Shown here one piece after another: positions 28,101 through 36,860 of a DNA stretch of 64,000 bases (within the stretch, counting starts at the first letter, position 1; every line of letters starts with the position of its first letter). Origin of the DNA: Mytilus edulis (Eukaryota > Mollusca > Bivalvia > Mytilida > Mytilidae); NCBI RefSeq assembly GCF_963676685.1, contig NC_092346.1:44513289-44577288 (forward strand), written 5' to 3'. The notes under the pieces were generated by a model. The model worked only from the letters and a program-made list of their open reading frames with translations, did not search any database and was not told the DNA's origin. Position numbers and translations under genes: made by a program.

Positions 28101-30825
28101 GATATACTTCTTTAAATGTATTAAAATTTGAATTCTCTCTGATTTATCAAAAATGTGTTGTTTTTCATGTCCCCACAGATTATATACATTGCAAAATTTA
28201 ATAAATGAACTTTACTACTGTATATTCATTATTATTCATTGGATACCAATTTTCATGGATTTTGTGGGTACAGGTGAGCCACAAAATTAAATGTTTAATG
28301 AATAACAAATTTTCTAAAGGCCAGACTTCGGCAAAACCATGAAATTAAATATCCATGAATATGCAAGTTTTCCTTAATCCACGAAAATTGGTATTCATGA
28401 AATTATGAATCCACAGTAATTCCCTTTTTTTCAAATTCAGATTGTAATGTGATCTGTTTTCGTTATACAAATGTTATATTATATGATTGAATTCTTAACA
28501 AAACATTTCAGGATTTACGAGCCATGTTACTGATATTCTCTGTTCAACCTCCAAAGAAGATGAATCCTTTGTTAATGGACAGTTTGCATTACATCTTAAG
28601 CATATGTAGAGAAAACCAGCAACAGAGAGCAGAGGCAGCTAGAATTCAGAGCAGAAAACGGTCTGGATCTGAGAGTCAGGAGGAGTTAACAGATTCTACA
28701 GGTTAGATATAAAATAACAGTTAAAAATAAGAGAAAGGCCTTTTATACTTCTTTTAACATGGAATAAATATCCTGACAATAAGAATTCTTTGATATTTTA
28801 AAGTTGATACTGAATCCTTCTTTGAAATTAGCAGGTTTTTGCTGTAAGGATCTGAATCAAACAGTAATAATCACACAACTAGATATCTTATTACTATATG
28901 GCAAATGCTAGGTTTTCATAGAAGCGTTATCATCAATTGTCTTATACTCAGTGAATGTTGAAATGTTTTGATTTTGGAATGGTGGACTGAAGATGCTAGA
29001 ATTAGAAAATAAATGCCCAACCCATGGTTAAATGAAAACAAATTTACGGCTGCCATGAATTATTTCGATTCTAATAGGACAAATTTGGTAATTTTGCTAT
29101 CTGTGAAAGCCCTATACATATGATACTGTTATGGCTGTTCCGTTTTACCGAATTTTAATAATATTAGTAATGTTATATTATTTAATGATTTTTTTTTAAT
29201 CGCATTTTTCACTTATATATTTTCTTCCAATGTAATTTTATTCCTCCTGAGTTGAACAAGAAGCTTTTAAACACCTTGTATTTGCATTTGATTTTTTGTT
29301 TACGGAGACATACTTGTGACGTCACCTTGTTTCGTTGCCATGTCAAGACAATAACATCATTTTGCGGAATTTTCGTTTTATGAAATTTTTACATGAAAAA
29401 TAGATTGAAATGGATGTATTTGTTTATATTGCTGTAGAATAGAGATAAATATATTGTATCAGAATCTTGGCCTAAGTAAACTGGGGGTTTTGATGTCGAA
29501 AATTGAGAATATCTGGTAGTATAATAAGTTGGTCGTGACGCGGAACAGCTGTTTTTGTGTATTACTGCGTTTGCGCTAAAGGTAGAGATATATTGCGATT
29601 AACATACGGGTTGACGATAAAAGGACGTCATATTAGAATGTAATATAACCAGTCACTTACTTGCAGGAAATCAAATAATTGAATGAATGTGTAGTAGGCA
29701 GTTTTGCCCAAGTATGCATACAAGACAGTAAAACATTTTTTGAACATTTAAATTTGTGATTTACCTTTACCGATGAAATCCGTAAAAATTGGTATCCAAA
29801 GAATAATTATCAATACACAGTATCACTATTACTGTCAACCAACTAATTTTCGTCTCTTTCGAGTAGAAAAATAAAGCAAACATAAATCCTGGTGAATATG
29901 TAAAACTGGGATCTCATCTCCTCATTTAAGGGGGTAGACCTTGGTTCAGGGAGATAACTCTTTAAATCAGTTAAGTGTTTGTAAAAGTCAAGTTCATCAA
30001 TGTATTTTTAAGCATTTACCTGAAACAGATTGAAAATAATCTATGTAACTTAGAAGCTTAGAATATATTTTTGAAAATGGTTGACACAAACGTACTGATG
30101 ATTTTAAGAGTTATTTCCCTTAACCTAGGTCTACCTCCTTAACTACATCAAACAAATTTGAAAATCGTAAAATTAAATCATCACAAAATGGGTTAGAAAA
30201 AAATTGTTTTAATATCATGATGTGTTGAGAAATTTAAAAGTATCATAGTTTGAAAGTTTTTTTTGTGGTCTAAACCATATTTATATGCTCAAAATATCAA
30301 TAAGATTTTTTTTGTGGTCTAAACCATATTCTTATGTCATATTTTTATTGTCCTACAGAAGCTACACCTTCAAAAAAGAGGAGAGTTTCTGGAAAAGATT
30401 CAGCTGATGAAGCAGAAGATAGAGACTCTAGTAGTGATGTAGAAATTATTCCTGATGACACACCACCTAAAAAGGAGGAAGTCAAATCTCCTGAGAAGGA
30501 GGAGGAAAAGGTATCATCTGGAGAAAATTCTGAGTCAGATACTAAAATCCAAGAAAGTAGTAGTCAAAGTGACAGTGAGAAACCTGGACCTAGTACTTCT
30601 AAAGATTCAAAAGATTCTAAAGATTCTAAAGAAGAAGAAAGTTCAGACTCCAAGGAACCTGAAAATGAAACAGAAAAAGAAAGTGAGGAAAAAGTTGAGA
30701 GACAGAATAGTTCTGAAAGTCGACATAGTAGTGATGAAGTACCGAGACAAAAAGAAAGACCAACTATTGTAGACTTAGTAGCCAAACAAATTGATTCTAT
30801 ATTTTCTCTTATAGAGAAACATTAA
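644..30825 (+). CDS. USP34: Ubiquitin carboxyl-terminal hydrolase 34 (3' part, 38 exons)
   Basis: Large cysteine deubiquitinase of the USP/UBP family; vertebrate USP34 acts in Wnt/axin and DNA-damage signalling. The gene enters mid-frame from the left and ends at a TAA. Exons read from AG/GT borders and phase: 644-700, 932-1009, 1710-1804, 2055-2224, 2720-2888, 3299-3377, 3621-3674, 4046-4177, 4758-4822, 6205-6334, 7680-7745, 7966-8046, 8419-8501, 8764-8842, 9247-9411, 9979-10158, 10867-10971, 11360-11509, 12208-12355, 13324-13421, 13870-13902, 17858-17906, 18333-18418, 18920-19003, 19523-19629, 20242-20419, 20940-21097, 22914-22992, 23711-23837, 24131-24250, 24488-24592, 24868-24992, 25370-25493, 25973-26052, 27062-27196, 27827-27964, 28512-28701, 30359-30825. 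They sum to 4,569 nt, a multiple of three. The catalytic Cys box lies upstream of the window. Sequence such as LFGGVLTNNVVSL and ADHDDQDV matches USP34 closely along its whole length. Confidence 0.95.
1119..1415 (+). mobile_element. ATGCCCC hairpin element, copy 1
   Basis: Short interspersed element in a USP34 intron. It begins after a T tract with ATGCCCC...GGGGCAT, a 5' hairpin. A pyrimidine-rich (CGTC)n stretch follows at about 1170-1200. Near the 3' end is the inverted arm GTGGGGCAT, then a small hairpin GTGT...ACAC and a final ATTCTTGTT. Two more copies in the same orientation occur at 25041-25250 and 56971-57259. Confidence 0.75.
4758..28701 (+). CDS. USP34: USP34: C-terminal helical-repeat region
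   Basis: Exons 9-37 encode the long region after the protease domain. It is helix-rich and of the armadillo-like type seen in USP9X/USP34. Recognisable landmarks are FMWQICGYIPTTLP (6205-6334), DWWPQQILIKCPNQ (7966-8046), EYFAFLLEFAKMG (9247-9411), an acidic SDDEDDE patch (9979-10158), GGPPGLPPFTQY (11360-11509), SRAKLYV (17858-17906), FTRQLASHQNI (20242-20419) and MYHEATACHVTGD (23711-23837). No stop or frameshift interrupts the spliced frame. Introns range from about 140 bp to 4 kb, and nearly all of the extra length is mobile DNA. Confidence 0.92.
5031..6164 (+). mobile_element. GCTCACCTGG hairpin element with a 0.5-kb internal duplication
   Basis: The element starts at TTTTTAGCTCACC. The first 30 bases fold back on themselves: GCTCACCTGGCCC pairs with GGGCCAAGTGAGC, 12 of 13. 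It ends with AGGTGAGC, the inverted copy of the 5' arm, followed by the perfect palindrome AGGCTCTTAAGAGCCT. The interior is two diverged copies of a unit of about 500 bp (from about 5104 and 5600), each with 'aaatttaaccaaac' and 'gatggccnncatggctaaaa'. I recognise this as a very common bivalve repeat. It ends 40 bp before a USP34 exon. Confidence 0.8.
6352..7441 (+). mobile_element. GTCGAGC hairpin element with six ~148-bp tandem units
   Basis: It starts after a T tract with a perfect hairpin: GTCGAGC and CTGCAAC pair with GTTGCAG and GCTCGAC. A GGC microsatellite follows (about 6409-6426). The body is a tandem array whose units begin with 'ttgacctcattttcatggttcagtg' at about 6541, 6694, 6843, 6990, 7137 and 7285. 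The 3' end is a small hairpin AGTG/CACT followed by CTTGTTT. Open frames inside it are repeats of one motif and are not genes. Confidence 0.78.
9130..9850 (+). repeat. Two fragments of a common bivalve repeat either side of a USP34 exon
   Basis: 9139-9190 ('aatggggaatgtgtcaaagcgacaacaacccgaccatagagc') and about 9715-9850 ('aacctgaccaaagag...gctgaaggccattaattggtc...cttcagctggct') belong to the same repeat type. The second copy is more decayed. Exon 9247-9411 lies between them. Confidence 0.45.
11627..11954. mobile_element. TA-flanked MITE (CTGTCCACTCC end)
   Basis: CTGTCCACTCCACTTAATTGC at the left and CATTCT/GTACAG at the right, TA on both sides (11625-11626, 11955-11956). Direct and inverted copies of 'cttaattgcata' occur at both ends. 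Possibly pogo/Tigger-derived. In the USP34 intron after exon 11360-11509. Confidence 0.55.
12607..13156. mobile_element. TTAA-flanked MITE
   Basis: 550 bp between two TTAA tetranucleotides (12603-12606 and 13157-13160). Ends GGTGGATCAGG and ...AGAGCCACC, inverted over the outer 5-7 bases. Low-complexity AT-rich interior. A truncated relative starts at 14132. Confidence 0.55.
14132..14640 (+). mobile_element. Truncated TTAA-type element
   Basis: Starts TTAA-GGTGGATCAACAC like the 12607 element. It contains 'gggtcaccgtgc' twice (about 14229 and 14431). No matching right end was found. It is followed by G/C-rich 'ggcccccacttatgaaaatt' sequence related to the 16411 MITE, then by a common repeat in reverse orientation. 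Confidence 0.4.
14700..14820 (-). repeat. Common bivalve interspersed repeat, reverse fragment
   Basis: Reads on the minus strand as 'aggtcacaatatggccttcaacaatgagcaaagcccatacc', a repeat class abundant in Mytilus-type DNA. It directly follows exon 2 of the Mutator-like fragment, so it marks the point where that gene is cut. Related pieces: 264-325, 16628-16690 (-), 18139-18265, 36540-36860, 55389-55440 (-), 58859-58911, 62117-62225. Confidence 0.5.
14837..17539 (-). pseudogene. Mutator-like transposase-domain gene fragment, antisense in a USP34 intron
   Basis: Two exons on the minus strand. Exon 1 starts at ATG 17539 and runs to 17041 (166 codons plus 1 nt) with donor GTACAT. Exon 2 starts at 15036 after TTTTCAACAG and stays open to a TAA at 14837. 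The joint is in phase and restores KIATG-MLHVGLG. From family knowledge this matches the Mutator-like transposase domain of many uncharacterised bivalve and cnidarian proteins (VNTK-ATGMLH-G, then a KxREEEVG motif, here KTREEEVG). Exon 1 carries a zinc-ribbon-like pair, C103/C106 and C131/C134, and a basic N-terminus. The rest of the transposase is missing: just after exon 2 the strand runs into a common repeat (14700-14815). It could be a decayed transposon, a recent partial copy, or a short host gene of 232 residues ending at the TAA. Confidence 0.72.
16411..16561. mobile_element. CAGNGGCGGAT palindromic MITE, copy 1
   Basis: CAGTGGCGGATCCAG at the left and ATCCGCCTCTG at the right. G/C-rich interior with 'gggggcccact' and a run of about 14 G. 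A related copy is at 44338-44490. Confidence 0.6.
22290..22478. mobile_element. TTA-flanked MITE, copy 1
   Basis: 189 bp with inverted repeats of about 40 bp (GGGCTATTCCAGAAAAAAAT...GGAATAGCCC) and TTA on each side. The 3-bp TTA duplication is characteristic of PIF/Harbinger elements. In the USP34 intron after exon 20940-21097. Confidence 0.75.
24291..24348 (+). pseudogene. Decayed duplicate of USP34 exon 24488-24592
   Basis: Following TTATTCAG, the sequence 'aggttttgcaagaaacagtgataattttc' matches the start of the real exon 197 bp downstream ('aggttttacgtgaaatggtgataattttc'). Similarity runs to 'atgtgttcatacaat'. Read in the exon phase it gives EVLQETVIIF against EVLREMVIIF. A one-base loss then shifts the frame, and no donor is visible. 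Confidence 0.7.
25041..25250 (+). mobile_element. ATGCCCC hairpin element, copy 2 (internally deleted)
   Basis: Same ends as the copy at 1119-1415 (ATGCCCCACCTACGATAG at the 5' end, GTGT...ACACATTCTTGTT at the 3' end). The right arm of the 5' hairpin and part of the middle are missing. It lies in the USP34 intron after exon 24868-24992. Confidence 0.72.
26336..26671 (+). mobile_element. tRNA-derived SINE, copy 1
   Basis: tRNA-like head with box A (TGGTTAGTGCA, 26350-26360) and box B (GGTTCAATTCC, 26386-26396). A body of about 250 bp includes 'ggggacgataaatggctg' and 'tgcacgttaaagacaccc'. It ends in ATAAATAAATATG. Same family as 52510-52860. In the USP34 intron after exon 25973-26052. Confidence 0.78.
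27436..27661. mobile_element. Putative TTAA-type MITE (GGGTCTCA ends)
   Basis: GTGGGTCTCAATGGG at the left and CCCCAATGAGACCCCC at the right, next to TTAA on both sides. The interior has three copies of 'taagcggga(t)' units of about 27-30 bp, or multiples of that. The two open frames over it are repeat sequence. Confidence 0.55.
28218..28416. mobile_element. TA-flanked palindromic MITE (CTGT...ACAG)
   Basis: Terminal inverted repeats of about 45 bp: CTGTATATTCATTATTATTC at the left, GAATCCACAG at the right, with 'taccaattttcatgg' / 'ccacgaaaattggta' paired. TA at 28216-28217 and 28417-28418. It lies in the USP34 intron before exon 28512-28701. A shorter relative is at 35752-35893 and a diverged one at about 58910-59115. 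Confidence 0.65.
29940..30138. mobile_element. TTAA-flanked MITE (GGGGGTAGACC ends)
   Basis: Inverted ends of about 35 bp: 'ggggtagacctt..agggagataactctt' pairs with 'aagagttatttccctt..aggtctacctcc'. TTAA at 29936-29939 and 30139-30142. Last USP34 intron. Confidence 0.7.
30359..30825 (+). CDS. USP34: USP34 last coding exon: acidic, Ser-rich tail
   Basis: The final exon completes a Glu codon with G from 28701 and runs 155 codons to TAA (30823-30825). It encodes a basic patch SKKRRV, which could be a nuclear localisation signal. A long Ser/Glu/Lys/Asp-rich disordered stretch follows, including KDSKDSKDSK (tandem DNA repeats at about 30601-30635). It ends in a short amphipathic segment, VDLVAKQIDSIFSLIEKH. 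Vertebrate USP34 also has an IKRRRV-like patch and a charged tail here, but the rest does not align, so this exon evolves quickly. The other open frames across it are compositional shadows. Confidence 0.88.
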
Positions 30826-33137
30826 TGTGCTTTATAGGAAATGGTGCTGAATTTGTATCAATCAAAAATCATTTTTACTATAGACCAATTGATGAATGAT
30901 TAGATTTATACATAATGAATTTGAAAGATTTTAACTTGCTCTGTAAAATTCCCATATTGTATGAGTTAAAACGTTTTTAAGATTGTATACATTGTTTTTT
31001 TTCTAGAAATTTCTGTGCTGACAGTCTTCCTTTTCCAGTGAATCCATAAATAATGCTGAGAATGTGCTATGTTGTTATGTGTCTTTCTCATTGACATTTA
31101 CTTTTGCTTTTGGTCATGCTTGTTCAACCCCAAAATATCTATTACAATGCACATAAATAATCATGGTTCCTTTAAGGTATGACAAGATTTTTAAGAAGGA
31201 ATAAATCATTACCATGATAAAAACTTATTTTAAAGTGCCTTTCTGGAATCAGTTTATTACTTAATTATACAGCCCCATAAGGTTATAATCAGTGTTTGTC
31301 TTGATAATCAATTCAAATGAAATTCTTGAAATTTTTAGCTGTTTTGTTCAGGTTGATATTATGAGAAAAATTAGTCAGTTGTCTCCCTTGATTAAACAAA
31401 GTAAGGGGAGACAATTTGTTATCTATTTTACTAATTAGTGTATGAGTATAGAAATCATGAAGAAAAATTGACACTGGCACTGCCTTTGTAATACTGATTC
31501 TATGGTATTTATTTATTTTCTGTAAAGCAAAAAAATGAACAATATAATTCTCAAAGGCATAGTTACATTTTGTAGTTATTTGGTAAAACTGATATTATCA
31601 TAAATATCAGAGCGAAATGCAAATAGAATGTTTTTGGTAATTATCAAGTACTTCTATTACATTGAAAAAAAATTTTTTATGTAAAATCTCATCTATGGTA
31701 AAAAAAATTATTAACAGCATTTGGGTTTAATAATGCAACGATAGCATATTTCATTGAAAGAATTTTAGAAGAAAGAATAAGATGTCAGTTTTTCCATGTT
31801 CTATTTCTGTTATCAAGCATATGATCTAAACATTAATAAATAGTAATATATGGTTATGGCATAAACATCAGACGATATTATCAGAATTAGAATGTTGTTT
31901 TGCACAAGCTAACTCATATAATAAATATTCTATGAACAATAGATTTTGACTGTTAGTAAAACTTCTAAAATGGTGTTACGAACAATATGTTTACCTTCTA
32001 ATTATGAAGCTATTTTTAGCAAATTGATCATTTTGAGTGACATTCCTCTTGCAACATTATAATTATATGTGCACTTTTACATGATTGCCACAACAGGAAT
32101 GGAATAACCCATATCATGATCCTTAACTATTGAAAGTTTTTGTGGAGAATTCTGTTATAACATTTTGCAATATAAACTACTGTTTCAAATGAAATTCATG
32201 AAAAGTGATGGTTTTTAACAAAAACAGATCTACTGACAGAGATTAAACCTCAAGAACAATCTGCTGTTTTATTCAGCATTATGTCAGTTGATAATATCAG
32301 AAAAGTTACTTAGTTGTTTATCTTGATTAAGCAAATCTAGGGGAGACAATTTAATTTTTTCATGAAAAGCAAAGATGAATATTATCTCCCCTACATAAAT
32401 TGTTGAAGGGTAAATTAATCTTTGATTTAGTCTTTACTTTTACATGATATATAGTATTGAAAATTCATTACTCAGAACTGGTTAAATATATTTAAGCATT
32501 TTAGAATTTTGCATTTATTATTAAATATTTATTATTTTTGTTGTGATCTCAAATTCTGTTCACTGCCTATGTATTTGTGAATCTGTGACAATCATGTCAA
32601 GAATGGGTGTAAATTTCTTTTGTAAATTTAATGATTTGAGTTGTAAATTTATTTCTTGAAATTGTATGGATGACATTTCATAAAGGTAAATGGTAAAATA
32701 AAGAGATTCTAGATTATAAAAAATATTGACCCCATATCTGTTTGTGATTTCTGTGTGAAATTCATGAATGATAATATTTGTGCATGGATTATTGTTGAAG
32801 ATTTGTAAACAGATTGAAAGACTCTTTTGAGTGAATAATAATACAGTGTGACTTACATGCGTGAATTGTATGACAATGGTTGTATTGATGATGTAAAAAA
32901 TATGTATTAAAATCAAACTTACAACCTGTAAATTTTTATGTCTGTACTTTGAATAAGATGACCTTTACAATACACAATCAATTATCATATCTCTTTGAAG
33001 ATGAATATAGATATAAGTAGTAGGATTACCAACAATACACAATCAATTATCATATCTCTTCGAAGATGCATATAGATATAAGTAGTATGATTACCAACGA
33101 GACAAAACAAAGAACTTGAATGCTTTTGTTATTTATG
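30826..33137 (+). other. USP34 3' UTR and downstream DNA
   Basis: This AT-rich stretch after the stop codon has no coding potential. AATAAA hexamers occur at 31200-31205 and 32697-32702, among others, so the exact transcript end is not fixed. It contains a duplicated segment (about 31308-31421 and 32185-32354). Near-duplicate 40-bp stretches also sit at about 32970-33020 and 33032-33080, around 'acacaatcaattatcatatc'. Confidence 0.5.
31308..32354 (+). repeat. Duplicated hairpin segment in the USP34 3' UTR
   Basis: Two diverged copies lie about 0.9 kb apart (31308-31421 and 32185-32354). Both share 'ttcaaatgaaattc', a 'ctgttttrttcag' block, a 'gatattatgaga'-like block and the end 'aggggagacaattt'. 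In the first copy TTGTCTCCC pairs with GGGGAGACAA to form a hairpin. In the second copy the left arm has changed and pairing is weaker. Confidence 0.55.
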
Positions 33138-33140
33138 TTA

Positions 33141-33316
33141 GGGCTATTCCAGAAAAAAATGTATGGGGGGTTGGAAGGCAGTTTTTTGTCAGCACCCGCC
33201 ACCCAGACAATTGTAATTGAGAATATAGTGTGAAAAGTTGCTCTGATACCCATCACCCATGTATTATTAATATATTGTGCCTTCCAACCCCCCTACATTT
33301 TTTTCTGGAATAGACC
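33141..33316. mobile_element. TTA-flanked MITE, copy 2
   Basis: 176 bp, same inverted repeats as 22290-22478 and again flanked by TTA (33138-33140, 33317-33319). The middle is inverted relative to copy 1 ('cagacaattgtaattgagaat'). It ends 7 bp before the 2-kb element. Confidence 0.75.
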
Positions 33317-33323
33317 TTAGTAG

Positions 33324-35294
33324 TTTTTATACGACCGCAAAATTTGAAAAAATTTTCGTCGTATATTGCTATCACGTTGGCGTTGTAGTCGTCGTCCGAA
33401 TACTTTTAGTTTTCGCACTCTAACTTTAGTAAAAGTGAATGGAAATCTATGAAATTTTAACACAAGGTTTATGACCACAAAAGGAAGGTTGGTATTGATT
33501 TTGGGAGTTTTGGTCCCAACATTTTAGGAATTAGGGGCCAAAAAGGGCCCAAATAAGCATTTTCTTGGTTTTCGCACTATAACTTTAGTTTAAGTTAATA
33601 GAAATCTATGAAATTTTGACACAAGGTTTATGACCACAAAAGAACGGTTGGGATTGATTTTGGGAGTTTTGGTTTCAACAGTTTAGGAATTAGGGGCCAA
33701 AAAAGGGCCCAAATAAGCATTATTCTTGGTTTTCGCACAATAACTTTAGTTTAAGAAAATAGAAATCAATGAAATTTAAACACAATGTTAATGACTACAA
33801 AAGGAAGGTTGGTATTGATTTTGGGAGTTTATGTCCCAACAGTTTAGGAATTAGGGGCCAAAAAGGGACCCAAATAAGCATTTTTCTTGGTTTTCGCACC
33901 ATAACGTTAGTATAAGTAAATAGAAATCTATGAAATTTAAACACAAGGTTTATGACCATAAAAGGAAGGTTGGTATTGATTTTGGGAGTTTTGGTCCCAA
34001 CAGAATAAGGGGCCCAAAGGGTCCAAAATTAAACTTTGTTTGATTTCATCAAAATTGAAAAATTGGGGTTCTTTGATATGCCGAATCTAACTGTCATGAC
34101 TGTGTATGTAGATTCTTAACTTTTGGTCCCGTTTTCAAATTGGTCTACATTAAGGTCCAAAGGGTCCAAAATTAAACTTAGTTTGATTTTGACAAAAAAT
34201 GAATCAGTTAGGTTCTTTGATATGCTGAATCTAAAAATGTACTTAGATTCTTGATTATTGGCCCAGTTTTCAAGTTGGTCCAAATCGGGGTCCAAAATTA
34301 AACTTTGTTTGATTTCATCAAAAATTGAATAAATGGGGTTCTTTGATATACCAAATCTAACTGTGTATGTAGATTCTTCATTTTTGGTCCTGTTTTCAAA
34401 TTGGTCTACACTAAAGTCCAAAGGGTCCAAAATTAAACTTAGTCTGATTTTAACAAAAATTGAAATCTTGGGGTTCTTTGATATGCTGAATCCAAAAATG
34501 TACTTAGATTTTTTATTATGGGCCCAGTTTTCAAGTTGGTCCAAATCAGGATCTAAAATTATTATATTAAGTATTGTGCAATAGCAAGTCTTTTCAATTG
34601 CACAGTATTGCGCAATGGCAAGAAATATCTAATTGCACAATATTGTGAAATAGCAAATTGTTTTTTAATTAGAGTTATCTTTCTTTGTCCAGAATAGTAA
34701 GCAAGAAATATCTAATTGCAAAATATTGTGCAATAGCAAGATTTTTTTTTAATTGGAGTTATCTTTCTTTGTCCAGAATCAACTTAAATCTTTGTTATAT
34801 ACAATATACAATGTATATTCACTTTTTACTACCAACTGATAAATTAAAATAATCTTTACCATTCAGTGATAACAAGCAGTTTTTTTACATCTTAATATTT
34901 TATGATGTATTTAAATGAGTAGTTATTGTTGCAAACTCCATTAGAAATTTGAATTGAGATCAGTTTTGGAATAAGGGAAAGGGGGATGTGATTAAAAAAA
35001 TTGGGTTCAATTTTTCTCATTTGAAATTTCATAAATAAAAAAGAAAATTTCTTCAAACATTTTTTTGAGAGGATTAATATTCCACAGCATAGTGAATTGC
35101 TCTTAGAGAAAACAAAAATTTTAAGTTCATTAGAACACATTCATTCTGTGTCAGAAACCTATGCTGTGTCAACTATTTAATCACAATCCAAATTTAGAGC
35201 TGAATCCAGCTTGAATGTTGTGTCCATACTTGCCCCAACCGTTCAGGGTTCAACCTCTGCGGTCGTATAAAGCTACGCCCTGCGGAGCATCTGG
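33324..35294 (+). mobile_element. 2-kb ATACGACCGC element, forward copy
   Basis: Starts TTTTTATACGACCGC. ATACGAC pairs with GTCGTAT downstream to form a 5' hairpin. It then has four units of about 160 bp (from 33411, 33570, 33731 and 33892), followed by two copies of a dimer of about 265 bp (34022/34164 and 34291/34426). AT-rich DNA with several TTGCACAATATTGTGCAA palindromes comes next. Near the 3' end the inverted arm GCGGTCGTAT recurs, then a hairpin GCTACGC-CCT-GCGGAGC and the terminal CTGG. It lies between the convergent USP34 and AHSA1 genes. Confidence 0.78.
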
Positions 35295-35751
35295 TTTAAA
35301 TTCTGCCTATATAAGCAGTATAATTATCAAATTATTTTCTACGAAAAACAAACCAAGAAAGCAGACATAATGATTTATAGTTGATGTTTGATTTCTAAGT
35401 GATCGTATGTTATATGTATATATTGTATAGTGTTAAATTTGTCTGTTGTTGATCACAATATCTTCTGTTTAAGGAGCAAATCAATTATCTCTGATTTTAT
35501 ATATTTGTGGTAAGGCCTGTTTTTTTTAACATCTTTTTCTTTAGTCGTAAAATGTTCATTGCTTTTACATATTTCAAGAAAATTTACCAACACATGTTTG
35601 GTACCTGCTGTTATCTGAAAATTGGAATCTTTTGAACATGGTTACTGCATAGATCAGCTAGATTAGACATTTTGATAAAAGCTATTTAAATTCCCAGAGA
35701 AAAATCATTATCCAAACACTTTTTATTTAATACATTTTATTGGTCTTGTTA

Positions 35752-35893
35752 CCGTGGATTCATTATTTTTCGTTGGATTCCATTTTTGTGGATTTCGTTG
35801 GTAAAGGAAAACAACGAAATTAAATATCCATGAACATGCAAATTTTCCTTAATCCAGGAAAATTGGTACCCACAAGAATAAATGAATCCACAT
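35752..35893. mobile_element. Palindromic MITE, related to 28218-28416
   Basis: CCGTGGATTCATTATT at the left pairs with AATAAATGAATCCACAT at the right. The interior shares 'cgaaattaaatatccatgaa' and 'ttccttaatcca' with the 28218 copy. TA on both sides. Between the USP34 and AHSA1 3' ends. Confidence 0.6.
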
Positions 35894-36539
35894 TAATTAT
35901 AAATCTCTTTGAGGAGCCATCCTCTTTTGGTAAACTTTTTCACACAGCCCAGTTTATTTGCAATATATATGGGAAAAGCCTTTCATGAGAGACCAACTGT
36001 CAGATATTTTAAAAGATAAAAAAAACCCAGAAAATAAGACTTCGTAAGAAAGTTAATGAATGTTAAACAATTCAAGAATCAGATAAAATTAAAAATTTAG
36101 GTGAAATAATAATTGCTTTCCTTCCATATGATGTTTGCTTTAATGTAAACATAAATAAACAGAAGTTATTAAATGAAGGAAGTGCTATGTTCTCTTAAAA
36201 TAAACTGACTCAGAAAAATGTTATATTTTAACTTAATTTATGGATTTGCTGCTTACACAGAAATGATATTTATGTGCTTTTAGTAAATGGCTGAACAAAT
36301 TTTATTTTAGTCATGTCTTTTTTGCCTCATGTGAATAAGAAAAATCTGTATTTGAACATGAGCAGCATACCATTTAAAAAATAGTGATGTCAACAAGAAG
36401 GAAAAAAGGCCCTACTATTTAATTTCGATCGTCTGTGTTTATATGCAATCAGTATAACCAGTAGGCAATGTTGAATGATCTACATGTTTAGATGTCAGTT
36501 AACAGCAATGATTGTATACATAGCTTTTTGTAATTTAAT

Positions 36540-36860
36540 GGAAAAGGATGTGGTATGACTGCCAGTGAGACAACTCTCCATCCAAGTCACAATGTGTAAA
36601 AAGTAAATATTTATAGGTCAAAGTATGGCATACAACACCAAGCCTTGGCTCAGACCATACAGCAAGCAATAAAGGGCCCCAAACTGACTAGTGTAAAACA
36701 ATTAAAAAAGGAAAACCAAGGATCTAATCTATGTAAAAAAACAGAAACACTTATGAACCACATCAACAAATGACAACCATTGAACAGATTCCCGACGAAG
36801 AACAGGTGCAAACAATGCAGCAGATTTAAAAGTTCTAACAGGTGCCAAGCTTCACCTTAA
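36540..36860 (+). repeat. Common bivalve interspersed repeat, longest copy
   Basis: Begins 'ggatgtggtatgactgccagtgagacaactctccatccaag' and continues through 'aagggccccaaactgac' and 'caaatgacaaccattgaacagattcccgacg'. This is the longest piece of the family in the window and serves as reference for the shorter fragments. Between the USP34 and AHSA1 3' ends. Confidence 0.55.

Noticed and set aside
30455..30785. Overlapping plus- and minus-strand open frames over the USP34 tail exon
   Set aside because: Low-complexity Lys/Leu- or Ser/Leu-rich shadows of the acidic coding exon.
34116..34584. 142-residue minus-strand and 83-residue plus-strand frames with repeated 'DQLENW'-like and 'FSNWS' peptides
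   Set aside because: They arise from the 265-bp tandem dimer of the 2-kb element. The peptide periodicity equals the DNA repeat period.
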